Source of the DNA: Chlamydiota bacterium
GTDB taxonomy: Bacteria; Chlamydiota; Chlamydiia; Chlamydiales; JAAZZY01
DNA length: 61,927 bases
Direction of reading: 5' to 3'
NCBI GenBank assembly: GCA_022601335.1
Contig: JAJACV010000047.1
Coordinates: 1 to 61,927, forward strand
In this document: positions 27,954-36,281 of the stretch, one piece after another
How positions within the stretch are numbered: position 1 is the first letter of the stretch
Layout of the letters: every line of letters begins with the position of its first letter
The notes under the pieces: model-generated
Seen by the model: only the letters and a program-made list of their open reading frames with translations
Told to the model about the DNA's origin: nothing
The model's database searches: none
Program-made: the position numbers and the translations under genes

Positions 27954-29181
27954 CAGGTTTGCCTCCTTGATAAAGGACCCTCTTCGCTGGAAGGCCAGAG
28001 GAGTCAAAAAGAAAAGCCTCTCCTTCTCCCATAGAAATGGTTGAACAGGGGGTGGATAGGCCGTTTTTAAAATACTGTCCCTTTATTAAAAGATCATTTT
28101 CATATTCTTCTATAAGCATTAGGTTGCCGTTCTCATAGCGAGCTCTGAAAATGCCGTGCTTTTTATTATGGCTCATTTCTCTTTCTGATTCGAGCACTCC
28201 ATTTGGATACCAGGTTTGAATAGAGCCGTGAATGACCCCATCTTTCCAGTTTATGGAAAGCTTGGGGTTTGAGCGGGGGTCATACAGAACCTCTTCACCC
28301 GTTTTTTTTCCATCAAACTGATTAAACTTGTGTGTGAGAGACCCTTTTGCGTTGTACGACAATACCTCGCCGTTTGGGATTCCGCCGCGGTATTCAATGC
28401 GCTGATAGAGGTCTCCGTCTTTCCATATTGCTTTGTGACCTGACCCCTCTTTAATTTGGGCGATCAACTTTCCCGTCATATTAAAATAGAGGCCAGAAAC
28501 AAGCCTTCCTTCTACATATTTTTCATCTCCAGCAAGACGAGTTTTAGTCCAGTAGTAGATAGCGGCTCCATGTTTAACACCCTTGATATAATTGATTTTT
28601 TCAAGAACGTTTTCATGCTTGTCTAGTAAAAGGGTTGTTCCAGAAAGCAGTCCTTCTTTGTAGGGAAGTTTTTGTTTTATTTCTCCAGAGGGATAGTATA
28701 AAATACCCTCTCCCTCTAAGAGGCCGTTTTCATAGTTGAAAGCGGCTATAAGGTTGCCCTCTGAGTCAAAAGCTTCACTAAGACCCTGAAAAATCCAAGA
28801 CAGGTTCCCGGCAGGATCTATTTGTGGAGAGCCTCCAATCACAGAGGCTTTTACTCGAATTTTTCCATTTGTACCCCACTCTTCATAGGCGCCACAAGCT
28901 TGGTTGTTTTTGCATTCAAGAAGTTGAAATAATTGGCCGGAGGAGTGGTAGGTTGTAATAATCGTTTTATTGTCACCCCCTCCATCGTAAACGCGGACAA
29001 CTTTTTTATGGGGTTGGTGAAGAATGAAAGCCTCGCTTTCGAAAGGCTTTAGGCGGTCTTTTCCTGTGAGAGTTTGGGTTAGGCCTTTTTCAGTCGTTAA
29101 ATGAACCTTTGAAAGGGTTGGGGCGTGGTTACAACAGGAGGAAGTAAGTAAAAGAAGGAGTGAAAAAAAAACAAACTTCAA
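27946..29181 (-). CDS. MORN-2/YwqK-repeat lipoprotein (CT648-like)
   Basis: This 411-residue protein has a lipoprotein signal: 'FFSLLLLLTSSCCNH' with the lipobox Cys near residue 16. The rest consists of repeated ~22-residue hairpins of MORN-2 (YwqK) type, for example 'LLEGEGILYYPSGEIKQKL', 'VKHGAAIYYW', 'IHGSIQTWYPNGVLESE' and 'KKHGIFRARYENGNLMLIEE'. It should be anchored to a membrane facing the periplasm or outside. The biochemical role is unknown; MORN repeats often bind lipids or proteins. It overlaps ygfA by 8 nt and the upstream gene by 4 nt, so it is inside a tightly packed operon. Confidence 0.8.
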   Translation of the reverse strand: MKFVFFSLLLLLTSSCCNHAPTLSKVHLTTEKGLTQTLTGKDRLKPFESEAFILHQPHKKVVRVYDGGGDNKTIITTYHSSGQLFQLLECKNNQACGAYEEWGTNGKIRVKASVIGGSPQIDPAGNLSWIFQGLSEAFDSEGNLIAAFNYENGLLEGEGILYYPSGEIKQKLPYKEGLLSGTTLLLDKHENVLEKINYIKGVKHGAAIYYWTKTRLAGDEKYVEGRLVSGLYFNMTGKLIAQIKEGSGHKAIWKDGDLYQRIEYRGGIPNGEVLSYNAKGSLTHKFNQFDGKKTGEEVLYDPRSNPKLSINWKDGVIHGSIQTWYPNGVLESEREMSHNKKHGIFRARYENGNLMLIEEYENDLLIKGQYFKNGLSTPCSTISMGEGEAFLFDSSGLPAKRVLYQGGKPVE

Positions 29182-29693
29182 AGCGGGAGGTCTCTCTTTA
29201 AAAATTCAAAATCAAGAAGATAGAAATTATCACCTATAGAGTGGTTTTTTTTCAAAGAGAAGTCTGTAATAATAAGAAGAGGCGGATTGCTTTTAGAAAA
29301 GGGGTCGGTTCCTTCAATTTTATACAAAATCCTCCTTATTTCTTGTTGGTCCACAACAATTTTATTTGCTAAAGCTTCTGTTTTTTCAGTTACAAAGGAA
29401 TTTTTTTCACCCTGTTTTTCAACTATTTGAATAGGTTGGCTTGAAAGTAGAAGAGGAGTGGACTCAAGCTCTTTATGAAGATAGCTTGGATCCGTGTTTA
29501 AAGCGTTTGTCTTAAGAATTTCATTTTTATATTTTAACTTCGATAGGTGTATTAGTTTGCTCTCTACGAAGAGAAGCTTTTTTTCAATCCTTTTGAGTCG
29601 CTTAAGAGAGGTGTATGACCACATGTCTAGAAAAAAAACAGGTAGAATCAAGAAGGTGCAAAATAATGAAATTATTTTATTTCGTGTGAACAT
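29178..29693 (-). CDS. Bitopic coiled-coil protein, GspM/PilO-like candidate (CT647-like)
   Basis: This 171-residue protein has one N-terminal membrane helix ('IISLFCTFLILPVFFLDMW'), a short Lys/Leu-rich coiled coil (~30-60) and a C-terminal mixed alpha/beta region ending 'FYLLDFEFLKRDLPL'. That layout (TM, coiled coil, small periplasmic domain) is that of GspM or PilO. The encoding position immediately after a PilM/GspL-like gene fits. I see no diagnostic sequence motif, so the assignment is by topology and context. It overlaps the upstream gene by 22 nt and the downstream gene by 4 nt. Confidence 0.6.
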   Translation of the reverse strand: MFTRNKIISLFCTFLILPVFFLDMWSYTSLKRLKRIEKKLLFVESKLIHLSKLKYKNEILKTNALNTDPSYLHKELESTPLLLSSQPIQIVEKQGEKNSFVTEKTEALANKIVVDQQEIRRILYKIEGTDPFSKSNPPLLIITDFSLKKNHSIGDNFYLLDFEFLKRDLPL

Positions 29694-31138
29694 GGCAAAA
29701 CCTGTACGTGGGCTGGAAAGTTTTTTAAGTAAAATGTGGCACTGTAGAGAGAGTTGCTAAAGGTCCAATTCTTTTTTTTCTTTTGATCTACAAAGGTTTG
29801 ATCTTCTAGAAGACAGGCTTGTAGTTGTCTGGCTATTTCGGGAGAATTTACATTGAAGGAGATCGAAACCTTTACTAGATAGGGTGTTTTTACTTTCTTT
29901 CCTCCGGGCTTAGAAATGATCTTGTAGTCGAAGTTTTCTATAAAAAACGGCTTGGAATGAGAGTCTAGTTTTAATTTGTCATAAACAGTCTTTAACCAAC
30001 TAAGTGTTTCTGAAACAAGTAGAGTGTTGGGTTTTAGAGGATAAGGAGGGGTGCTTTTCTGAAGAGATCTTAGAGTTGACTCCAGTTGGTTTAGTGATGA
30101 CTCGCTCTCTAAATCCAAGAAAGAGGGGAGGTTTTGATTTGTCAAAAGGTCATTTTTTAAAAGCCTTGTGTAAATGGATGCTATTTTATGTTTTTTTTGT
30201 TTAACAAAGATTGCTCCAGAAAGGGAATGAGATACGATAAGGCCTAAAATTAGGGTGAGCGAAAAAAGAGCTTTGACTTTATAAAGCCGCCACGCGGAAC
30301 CTAACTTGTCCTCTAGAGGCGAAAAGTTAAAGTAATTATGATTTGTTTTTAACAGCGAGAGGGCGGCTCCCACCTCCAGTAGCCACTTATTAGGTATGCC
30401 CTCGAGTTGAACTTGATTAAGTTTGAAGGGTGTTTTTTTACTAAGGGCACTTATGAACCTATCTTTCAAGGGCGAGTTGCCCAAGGTATTTAGTTCATTT
30501 GAAATTTCTTTATACCGTTGTTTGAGTGAATATAAAAATTGAAGAAGCTCTTCTTCTCGTTGAACTGAGTCACAGGGAAGATGAAAGTTTTCAATAGGGT
30601 TGCCGTTTTTAATAAGAACCATTTCTGTCTGTTTTTCTGAAAAGGAGATCCAAACCTCTAAAGGAGAGCGGAGCTGTGAGACTTTATAGAGCGCAGAAAT
30701 AGAACGAACTTGGGGGCTTACAACATCAAAGCTCAAGTTTGATTTGTTTAAAGCATCCTCTATTGATTGTAGATTCTCTTGCTTAATAGCATAATAAGAG
30801 AGGAGGTTTGGCTTGATGGGCCAAGATTTAAATTTAATATTTGAACTCAAAAGGTTCGCTTCAAGCTTGTTTTTTAAAAATGCAATTAAGTGAGTTCTTT
30901 TTTTTATTTGATGGGAAAGAGAGGCTAAATCGCCGGTGCCCAAGGGTAGAAGCGCGCACGACGGATGCTTGTTTAGCAGCATTTTAAGTGAATGTAAATC
31001 CGTTTTACAATCCAATAAGGCAGATCCCGTGTCCAAAAGAGAGATTTTGTTTTTAGATTTTGAGATCAATGCATACTTTATAGTATACTTATCTATAGTA
31101 AGACCAATTGCTTTATAGTTTGAAAAATATGATGTCAT
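29672..31138 (-). CDS. PilM-PilN / GspL-like inner-membrane platform protein (CT646-like)
   Basis: This 488-residue protein begins with 'AIGLTIDKYTIKYALISKSK', a sequence like the first strands of the actin-like ATPase fold in PilM/GspL ('IGIDIGSSSIK'). The cytoplasmic domain covers ~1-280, with a second phosphate-loop-like segment 'LEVWISFSEKQTEMVLIKNG'. A single membrane helix follows (~287-309, 'LFSLTLILGLIVSHSLSGAIF'). The C-terminal periplasmic part resembles PilN/GspL ferredoxin-like domains. This layout is that of GspL or a PilM-PilN fusion. Chlamydiae carry a reduced type II secretion set (GspD/E/F) elsewhere, so this may supply the missing platform subunit. Sequence similarity is weak and the idea rests on fold layout and operon context. 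Confidence 0.6.
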   Translation of the reverse strand: MTSYFSNYKAIGLTIDKYTIKYALISKSKNKISLLDTGSALLDCKTDLHSLKMLLNKHPSCALLPLGTGDLASLSHQIKKRTHLIAFLKNKLEANLLSSNIKFKSWPIKPNLLSYYAIKQENLQSIEDALNKSNLSFDVVSPQVRSISALYKVSQLRSPLEVWISFSEKQTEMVLIKNGNPIENFHLPCDSVQREEELLQFLYSLKQRYKEISNELNTLGNSPLKDRFISALSKKTPFKLNQVQLEGIPNKWLLEVGAALSLLKTNHNYFNFSPLEDKLGSAWRLYKVKALFSLTLILGLIVSHSLSGAIFVKQKKHKIASIYTRLLKNDLLTNQNLPSFLDLESESSLNQLESTLRSLQKSTPPYPLKPNTLLVSETLSWLKTVYDKLKLDSHSKPFFIENFDYKIISKPGGKKVKTPYLVKVSISFNVNSPEIARQLQACLLEDQTFVDQKKKKNWTFSNSLYSATFYLKNFPAHVQVLPCSHEIK

Positions 31139-31188
31139 GAGGTCATTTTAGTCATAAGAGGGCTTTGATTCAAAAGTAATTTATAAAT

Positions 31189-31443
31189 ATGGTAAACCTT
31201 TCAAGCGCTATTCACTTGATATTTAGCGGCTATACACTTCTTCTTTTTGCTCGAATTATGGGCTCGTGGTTTCCGAACGTTCAAAAGGCCTCGTTTATGA
31301 GGTTTGTTCATTTTTATACGGAGCCGTATTTAAAGTTTTTTAAGCGCTTTGTTCCACCAATTGGAGTTCTAGACCTTAGTCCGCTCCTTGCTTTCTTTGC
31401 TCTAAGAATTCTCGAGCGATTCATTCTGAGGCTCTTTTTTTAA
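31189..31443 (+). CDS. YggT-family small membrane protein
   Basis: This 84-residue protein has two hydrophobic segments separated by 'TEPYLKFFKRFVPPIGVLDLSP', the YggT-family signature. YggT proteins are inner-membrane proteins often linked with cell division or osmotic tolerance; the precise function is unknown. It ends 4 nt before dus, so the two form an operon. The gene is divergent from the CT646-like gene with a ~50-nt gap. Confidence 0.85.
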   Translation: MVNLSSAIHLIFSGYTLLLFARIMGSWFPNVQKASFMRFVHFYTEPYLKFFKRFVPPIGVLDLSPLLAFFALRILERFILRLFF

Positions 31444-31447
31444 TTCC

Positions 31448-32425
31448 ATGGTTCCTATTACGATCGGCAAAAAAAAATTTAAGAGTAATGTCTTTTACGC
31501 TCCCCTTGCCGGCTGCTCTGACTTTCCTTATAGAGAGATGGCTAGAGAGTATGCTCCGCCAGGGTTGGTTTTTTGTGAAATGGTGAAGATGGAAGCTTTG
31601 GCTCGCTCTGATAAAAACTCTTTTAGACTCTTGGATTATACACCTAATATGCACCCCATTGCTGCGCAGCTTTGCGGTAGCAGTCTTAAGTTAGTCGGTA
31701 GGTGTGCTAAAATTCTAGAGGACCTAGGCTTTGATTTGATTGATCTGAATTGTGGCTGTCCTGTAGACAAGGTTACAAAGGATGGAAGCGGTTCGGGCCT
31801 TTTAAAGGAGCCAAATAAAGTTGGAGACCTAATTGCTGAAATGGTAGCCGCGGTAAATATTCCTGTAACGGTTAAAATACGAGTTGGCTGGGATCACGAC
31901 ACTATCGTAGCCCCTTTAATAACTGAAATAGCTGAAAAAGCTGGAGCTGGAGCTATTTTTATTCATGGAAGAACTCGAGTGCAGGCATATAAAGGTGATG
32001 CGAATTGGGACTATATAAAAGAGTGTAAAAATTTAGCCAAATCTATCAAAGTTTTTGGAAACGGAGACGTGTTTTCTGCTCAAAGCGCTCTAGACCTTTT
32101 AAGTCATACAGGAGCTGATGGAGTGCTCGTTTCACGAGGAACTTTTGGCCAACCCTGGATTGCTGAAGATATATATAGATTACAGGGGGGATTAGAACCT
32201 CTTGATAGGGGCGATGAATTTTGCCGGCTAGCCCTTATCAAGCATTTTAATATTATTAGGCGCTATGCTCCAGAAAAAAAAGCTATTCTTGATATGCGGA
32301 GAGTTGGGTGCTGGTACTTTAAAAGAGGAGAGCTTGCAAAAGAGTTTAGACAAAAAATTAGCCGTGTCAAAAGTTTAGGAGAAGTCGAAGCTATTTTGGC
32401 CTCTCTTGGCTCCCCAGTTTCTTAA
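31448..32425 (+). CDS. dus: tRNA-dihydrouridine synthase
   Basis: This 325-residue FMN enzyme reduces uridines in tRNA D loops. It shows 'FYAPLAGCSDFPYREMA' (FMN site), the catalytic Cys in 'DLNCGCPVDKVTKDGSGSGL', 'VKIRVGWD' and 'HGRTRVQAYKGDANW'. The 'GSGL' and 'NGDVFS' motifs are intact. It corresponds to chlamydial yohI (CT644) and is co-transcribed with yggT. Which subfamily (A, B or C) cannot be settled by eye; DusB-type is likely. The region after it contains a decayed transposon tail. Confidence 0.93.
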   Translation: MVPITIGKKKFKSNVFYAPLAGCSDFPYREMAREYAPPGLVFCEMVKMEALARSDKNSFRLLDYTPNMHPIAAQLCGSSLKLVGRCAKILEDLGFDLIDLNCGCPVDKVTKDGSGSGLLKEPNKVGDLIAEMVAAVNIPVTVKIRVGWDHDTIVAPLITEIAEKAGAGAIFIHGRTRVQAYKGDANWDYIKECKNLAKSIKVFGNGDVFSAQSALDLLSHTGADGVLVSRGTFGQPWIAEDIYRLQGGLEPLDRGDEFCRLALIKHFNIIRRYAPEKKAILDMRRVGCWYFKRGELAKEFRQKISRVKSLGEVEAILASLGSPVS

Positions 32426-32490
32426 GTTTAATAATGCTTAATTTTATCATTGGTTTTTTTTAAAAAATCTCTTCAAACTCAACTATTTAA

Positions 32491-32668
32491 GTGGGCGACT
32501 CTCTACATATACGAGAATACAACTGCTCCTGTGATCACCACGTGCACGGGGACCACATACGCAGCTTTAAACACTTACAGGCCGCTGGGATAACGCTCTG
32601 AAAAGCTTGCGGAGCTACTACAAATCTTGGCGATGAAACAAGAATCCTTCGTCTTTATGAGAGGGGGG
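32491..32668 (+). pseudogene. Decayed 3' end of an IS200/IS605-type tnpB gene
   Basis: The 318-nt gap between dus and the acylphosphatase gene has higher GC than its neighbours. Frame 32491-32601 gives 'IREYNCSCDHHVHGDHIRS' followed by 'FKHLQAAGITL' and a stop, resembling the TnpB zinc-ribbon tail ('C..CG..H.RD.NAA.NI'). After a +1 frameshift, 32603 onward gives 'AMKQES', like the common TnpB C-terminus 'MKQEP'. The DNA then reads GAATCCTTCGTCTTTATGAGAGG, similar to IS605-family right-end hairpins. No transposase core or left end is left. The remainder of the gap holds a terminator and the next promoter region. The relationship is by eye and should be treated as probable, not certain. Confidence 0.55.
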
Positions 32669-32676
32669 CCAACAAT

Positions 32677-32699
32677 GCTTGAACTAATCAAGCTTTTTT
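32677..32699 (+). terminator. Rho-independent terminator after the tnpB remnant
   Basis: The 6-bp arms GCTTGA (32677-32682) and TCAAGC (32688-32693) enclose a 5-nt loop and are followed by six T's (32694-32699). It could end the yggT-dus transcript or a former transposon transcript. Confidence 0.6.
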
Positions 32700-32743
32700 C
32701 CTATGACTAAGATTATAGAGTCACATCGTTATGGGAGGCTTTC

Positions 32744-33016
32744 GTGGAAACAATTCATATTATTGTGAAAGGAAATGTCCAGGGGGTGGGTTATAGAGCT
32801 ACAGTGGAATACTATGCCAAAAAATTAAACATCAAAGGTTCAGTAAAAAATTTAGAAAACGGGTCTGTTGAGATTTATGCGCAGTCTGACAAACTTGCTG
32901 TAGATCAATTTATTGAGTCTATTCAAAAAGGAAAGGGGCTGGCTCAAGTGAAGCATGTTTCAACAGAGACCTGTCAGGTTCAAAAGGAGTATCAATCTTT
33001 TGAGATTCTTTTTTAA
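32744..33016 (+). CDS. acyP: Acylphosphatase
   Basis: This 90-residue enzyme hydrolyses carboxyl-phosphate bonds such as acetyl phosphate. The signature 'GNVQGVGYRA' contains the catalytic Arg18, and 'SVKNLENGSVEI' contains the catalytic Asn36; the 18-residue spacing is that of the family. The GTG start at 32744 is supported by GGGAGG 5 nt upstream. It is convergent with a CT635-like gene 9 nt away. The full single-domain length indicates a stand-alone enzyme and not a HypF fragment. Confidence 0.93.
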   Translation: METIHIIVKGNVQGVGYRATVEYYAKKLNIKGSVKNLENGSVEIYAQSDKLAVDQFIESIQKGKGLAQVKHVSTETCQVQKEYQSFEILF

Positions 33017-33025
33017 AATATAGCC

Positions 33026-33421
33026 CTAAGCTCTTTTTGAACGCGTTTTTTTCTTTAGCTTACTATTCTTCTTGGATTGAATAAGGTCCTTGGCTGACCC
33101 GCCCTCTCCAGCTCTAATGATTTCCTTTTTACAGGCTGCGGATTCACTTTTTATCATATCCAAAAGTTTCCAGTCTTCTTCAGAAAAGTTAGAAGGATTT
33201 AAGAGATAATGGTCTAAGTCTTCTTGTGAAAGAGTCTCCCCTGAATCTGTTTGGAAAATAGTATCAGCTTGATTCTGTATGGTAACAATTTCACTTTGTA
33301 CAAGCGCCATTAGATCAGCTAGATCTACATTATTCTTTTTATGATCTCTTATTTCATTTTTTAAAGATCTAATTTTATCGATAGACTGTAAAATAAATTT
33401 TTCTTTTTCCGGGTCCTTCAT
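33026..33421 (-). CDS. Hypothetical helical protein with basic tail (CT635-like by position)
   Basis: This 131-residue protein is predicted almost wholly helical, with an acidic centre ('LSQEDLDHYLLNPSNFSEED') and a strongly basic C-terminus ('KKNSKLKKKTRSKRA'). I do not recognise a domain. In Chlamydia a small hypothetical gene, CT635, lies next to greA and has a similar size, so this is probably its counterpart. The basic tail could bind nucleic acid. It is divergent from greA and shares the 141-nt promoter region with it. Confidence 0.6.
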   Translation of the reverse strand: MKDPEKEKFILQSIDKIRSLKNEIRDHKKNNVDLADLMALVQSEIVTIQNQADTIFQTDSGETLSQEDLDHYLLNPSNFSEEDWKLLDMIKSESAACKKEIIRAGEGGSAKDLIQSKKNSKLKKKTRSKRA

Positions 33422-33470
33422 AACAACTCCAAAATTGTTCTAATTTTATCGTTATCAAAAAAATAATAAT

Positions 33471-33500
33471 TTGACAAGTTCAGCCTTTCTCATTTGATAT
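33471..33500 (+). promoter_or_regulatory. Probable promoter of greA
   Basis: A perfect -35 hexamer TTGACA lies at 33471-33476. A poor -10, TGATAT at 33495-33500, follows with 18-bp spacing. It is 63 nt before the greA ATG. The perfect -35 is notable; the -10 is weak. Confidence 0.4.
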
Positions 33501-33562
33501 TAAATAGCTTGAGGAGTATATTCTATGAGGATAGACCCTGAAAGGAGAAAAGAGAGAGGAAG

Positions 33563-35725
33563 ATGAGTTACTTAGATGAGATGAGCCTTCAACTGGAAAA
33601 TCAAAACTTTCCAAGGTTTTTACAGTTATGGGAAGAATATAAATCTAACAATGAGATTTCAGCGTCAGAAACCATTAAAATACTGGAAAATGTGAAATTT
33701 TCTGAATATGCCCAGGTCTTTGGTCAGTACTCTGAAGAAACCCTTTCCTTTTTGGATAAGCTTGACGATCCTTCTTTAAAACCGGATTTACTACGTCTCA
33801 TTATTGACCTTCAAACCTCGCAAAGTGAACTCCTTGCTCAAGAAGCGCTTAAGTATCTTACTGAAACTTATTCAAGTGATCCTTTATTTAAAGAAAAAAT
33901 CCGACTGGTTGGCTTGCGCTCTGGAGAGCATTTTCAGGGAGCTATTCGAAACTTCGAGCTTCTCAATCATATGGAAAAAGGAAAATTTATTTTTCATACC
34001 GGAGGATGGGGAGCGGGTGAAATTTTAGATATTTCTCTTATAAGGGAACAGCTTTCAATTGAGTTTGAAAATATCATAGGAGCTAGGGAGCTTTCGTTTA
34101 AAAATGCGTTTAAAAACTTGGAGCCCCTGCCATCAGAACACTTCCTCGCAATGAGGTATGGCGATCCTGATTTGCTTGAGGCAAATGCCAAGAAAGACCC
34201 TCTTGAGGTGTTTAAACTACTTCTTTCAGATCTAGGGCCTTTAAATGCCCAAGAAGTTAAAGAAGAAATGTTTGAGCTTGTAATTCCTGCAGAAGATTGG
34301 GTTAAATGGTGGCAAACTGCGCGTTCAAAAGCTAAAAAAGATCCTAAGGTGCAAATTCCTAAAAGCTCTAAACAACCTTTTGTTCTTTTGGACAAGGAGG
34401 TCTCTTTTTCTGATGACTTCAAAAAACTTTTAGAGAAGGACCTTCCTGTTGAGAATCTTTTGGTTGACTCTTTTAACTTTTTGAAGCAGCACTCTGAAGT
34501 TTTAAAAGATTCTGAAATTAAGACACTGTACAGAGAAAAACTTTTGGAGAATTTATCTACCCTTGAAGAAGGACAGGAGCTTTTAAAAATTGAGCTCTAC
34601 CTCTTTTTAGAAGAGTTTTTCCAGGACAACTTGGACAACGCTTTATTAAAAGTTATTCAAGAAGCTAATGATATTTCCTTTTTAGTAAAATCTATAGGAC
34701 TTTCACCATTGAAAAAGAAGTTTTTGATGATGGTAAGGAAGCACCGAGAAGATTGGGATGATATATTTTCTAACCTCTTTTTCAGTGTAAACCAACACTT
34801 TTTAAGAGAGTATATTTTAAAAGAATTAATGAATTCTAAAAACAGGGACGTTCTCGAGGCAACTATTCAAAAGCTTCTTGATCATCCAGTTACATTTCCT
34901 GAGTGCTTTACGTGGTACTTTCAGAAGATTCAAACGAAGCCAGAATACCCTTTTTCGGATAAGGCTGGGAAAGAGCTTTTCTTTGAAGCTCTATTTATTC
35001 TGCTCTACCATATTGAAAACTCTCCAGAGCAGCAAGAGCTTACCAAGAAGGTGCACACATTAATTATTAGTGATAATTTCCAGCTTTTTAGAGACAATAT
35101 TGCTAAAGTGTCTATTGAATTTGTAAGAGAGATCCTACTCTTGGTTTCTAAGTGCCAACTGTTTAGTAGCCACGATCTTAAAGTGTTTTTATCTCTTGCT
35201 AAAGTAGTACATCCCAATCTAGAACCTGGAGTCTCTTCTGAAAACCAAACTGACGAGCTCTATATTTGGACAACTCAAGAGGGCTACATGAAAACACAAG
35301 AGCGCATCAAAAAAATTGCTACAGTAGATACCGTCGAGAATGCTAAAGAAATTGAAGTAGCTCGTGCCTATGGAGACTTGAGAGAAAACGCAGAGTATAA
35401 GTTTGCTCAAGAGCGCAGGGCAAGGCTGCAAGGTGAAATGAAGCTTTTATCAACCCAGATAAACCAAGCAAGAATAATTTCCCCAGAAGATATAGACACA
35501 AAGAAAGTGAGCGTTGGGACTATCGTCTCTCTTGTAAGCGCCCAAGGTGATAGACTTAGCTATACAATACTAGGCCCTTGGGATGCTGATCCCGATAAGG
35601 GAATCCTCTCTTTTCAGTCACAGCTTGCAAAATCGATGATTGGACAAAAAGTAAATGATACATTCGATTTTAAAGCTGATACTTACACTGTAAAAGAAAT
35701 TAAGAGTTACTTGGGAAGCGCTTGA
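33563..35725 (+). CDS. greA: GreA transcript cleavage factor with long N-terminal extension
   Basis: GreA rescues backtracked RNA polymerase. Only the last ~150 of 720 residues (from about 569) are GreA. The coiled-coil finger with acidic tip is 'EIEVARAYGDLRENAEYKFA', and the C-terminal domain contains 'IVSLVSAQGDRLSYTILGP'. A usual GreA is ~158 residues. The ~565-residue N-terminal part is helical and repeat-like, with no motif I recognise; this giant form is typical of Chlamydiae (CT636). It may be a scaffold that ties GreA to another transcription or virulence component. The start has a good AGAGAGGA ribosome-binding sequence. The NYN nuclease gene begins at the TTG overlapping its stop codon, so the two are co-translated. 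Confidence 0.92.
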   Translation: MSYLDEMSLQLENQNFPRFLQLWEEYKSNNEISASETIKILENVKFSEYAQVFGQYSEETLSFLDKLDDPSLKPDLLRLIIDLQTSQSELLAQEALKYLTETYSSDPLFKEKIRLVGLRSGEHFQGAIRNFELLNHMEKGKFIFHTGGWGAGEILDISLIREQLSIEFENIIGARELSFKNAFKNLEPLPSEHFLAMRYGDPDLLEANAKKDPLEVFKLLLSDLGPLNAQEVKEEMFELVIPAEDWVKWWQTARSKAKKDPKVQIPKSSKQPFVLLDKEVSFSDDFKKLLEKDLPVENLLVDSFNFLKQHSEVLKDSEIKTLYREKLLENLSTLEEGQELLKIELYLFLEEFFQDNLDNALLKVIQEANDISFLVKSIGLSPLKKKFLMMVRKHREDWDDIFSNLFFSVNQHFLREYILKELMNSKNRDVLEATIQKLLDHPVTFPECFTWYFQKIQTKPEYPFSDKAGKELFFEALFILLYHIENSPEQQELTKKVHTLIISDNFQLFRDNIAKVSIEFVREILLLVSKCQLFSSHDLKVFLSLAKVVHPNLEPGVSSENQTDELYIWTTQEGYMKTQERIKKIATVDTVENAKEIEVARAYGDLRENAEYKFAQERRARLQGEMKLLSTQINQARIISPEDIDTKKVSVGTIVSLVSAQGDRLSYTILGPWDADPDKGILSFQSQLAKSMIGQKVNDTFDFKADTYTVKEIKSYLGSA

Positions 35726-36201
35726 TTTACTATATTGATGGGTATAACTATCTTTTTAGTGAGTGCGAAAAAGATAGCTCCCTTTCTATGAATCGAGAAC
35801 AGGGCTTAAAGCGTTTGTATGAAAGTTTTGAGCCATATAACTTAAATGTGGTTATTGTTTTTGACGCCTATAGGACTCTTGATGAAGTCTCTCGAATAAA
35901 TTATAAAAAAACAGAAGTTGTCTTTACTTCTTTTCAACAAAAAGCAGATGATTATATCATTGATGCTGTTTCTCGATCTCCTAACCCTAGCCAACTTGTA
36001 GCAGTTACTAACGATGCTTTTCTAGCAAAGGAAGTCCAATTCTTAGGCGGAAAAACTTTGAGTCTGAAAAGTTTTTTTTTATTTCTAAACAAAAAAGAAA
36101 AGCGTCTAAAGAGGGATGAAAAAAAAAATCCTTGTGTTTCCATAGATGAGGAGTTGTATAGAACTATTTTTGAAGAGCGTTTCAAAGATAATAATAATTA
36201 A
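35722..36201 (+). CDS. NYN-domain (YacP/Rae1-like) ribonuclease
   Basis: This 159-residue PIN-like protein begins 'IYYIDGYNYLF', the first catalytic Asp motif of the NYN/YacP family. It continues with 'VVIVFDAYRT', 'QQKADDYIIDAV' and 'LVAVTNDAF', the remaining acidic metal-binding positions. Rae1 of Bacillus cuts ribosome-bound mRNA, so a role in translation-linked RNA decay is possible. The TTG start (35722) overlaps the greA TGA and must be used because the 'IDGYN' motif begins immediately. The tail is Lys/Asp-rich. Confidence 0.8.
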   Translation: MIYYIDGYNYLFSECEKDSSLSMNREQGLKRLYESFEPYNLNVVIVFDAYRTLDEVSRINYKKTEVVFTSFQQKADDYIIDAVSRSPNPSQLVAVTNDAFLAKEVQFLGGKTLSLKSFFLFLNKKEKRLKRDEKKNPCVSIDEELYRTIFEERFKDNNN

Positions 36202-36281
36202 TTCTCTTTAAGACTGTTCAAAAAAAGATTATTTGCTTTATAAGCCGAAAGTTACCTAAAACTTAACTTGAGATACTTAAC

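Noticed and set aside
32491..32699. A structured RNA such as 6S RNA or tmRNA
   Set aside because: No tRNA-like ends, no RNase P/SRP/6S hallmarks; two frames instead give a TnpB-like tail.
33994..34422. 142-residue ORF on the minus strand inside greA
   Set aside because: Fully antisense to a well-supported gene with no ribosome-binding site or recognisable domain.
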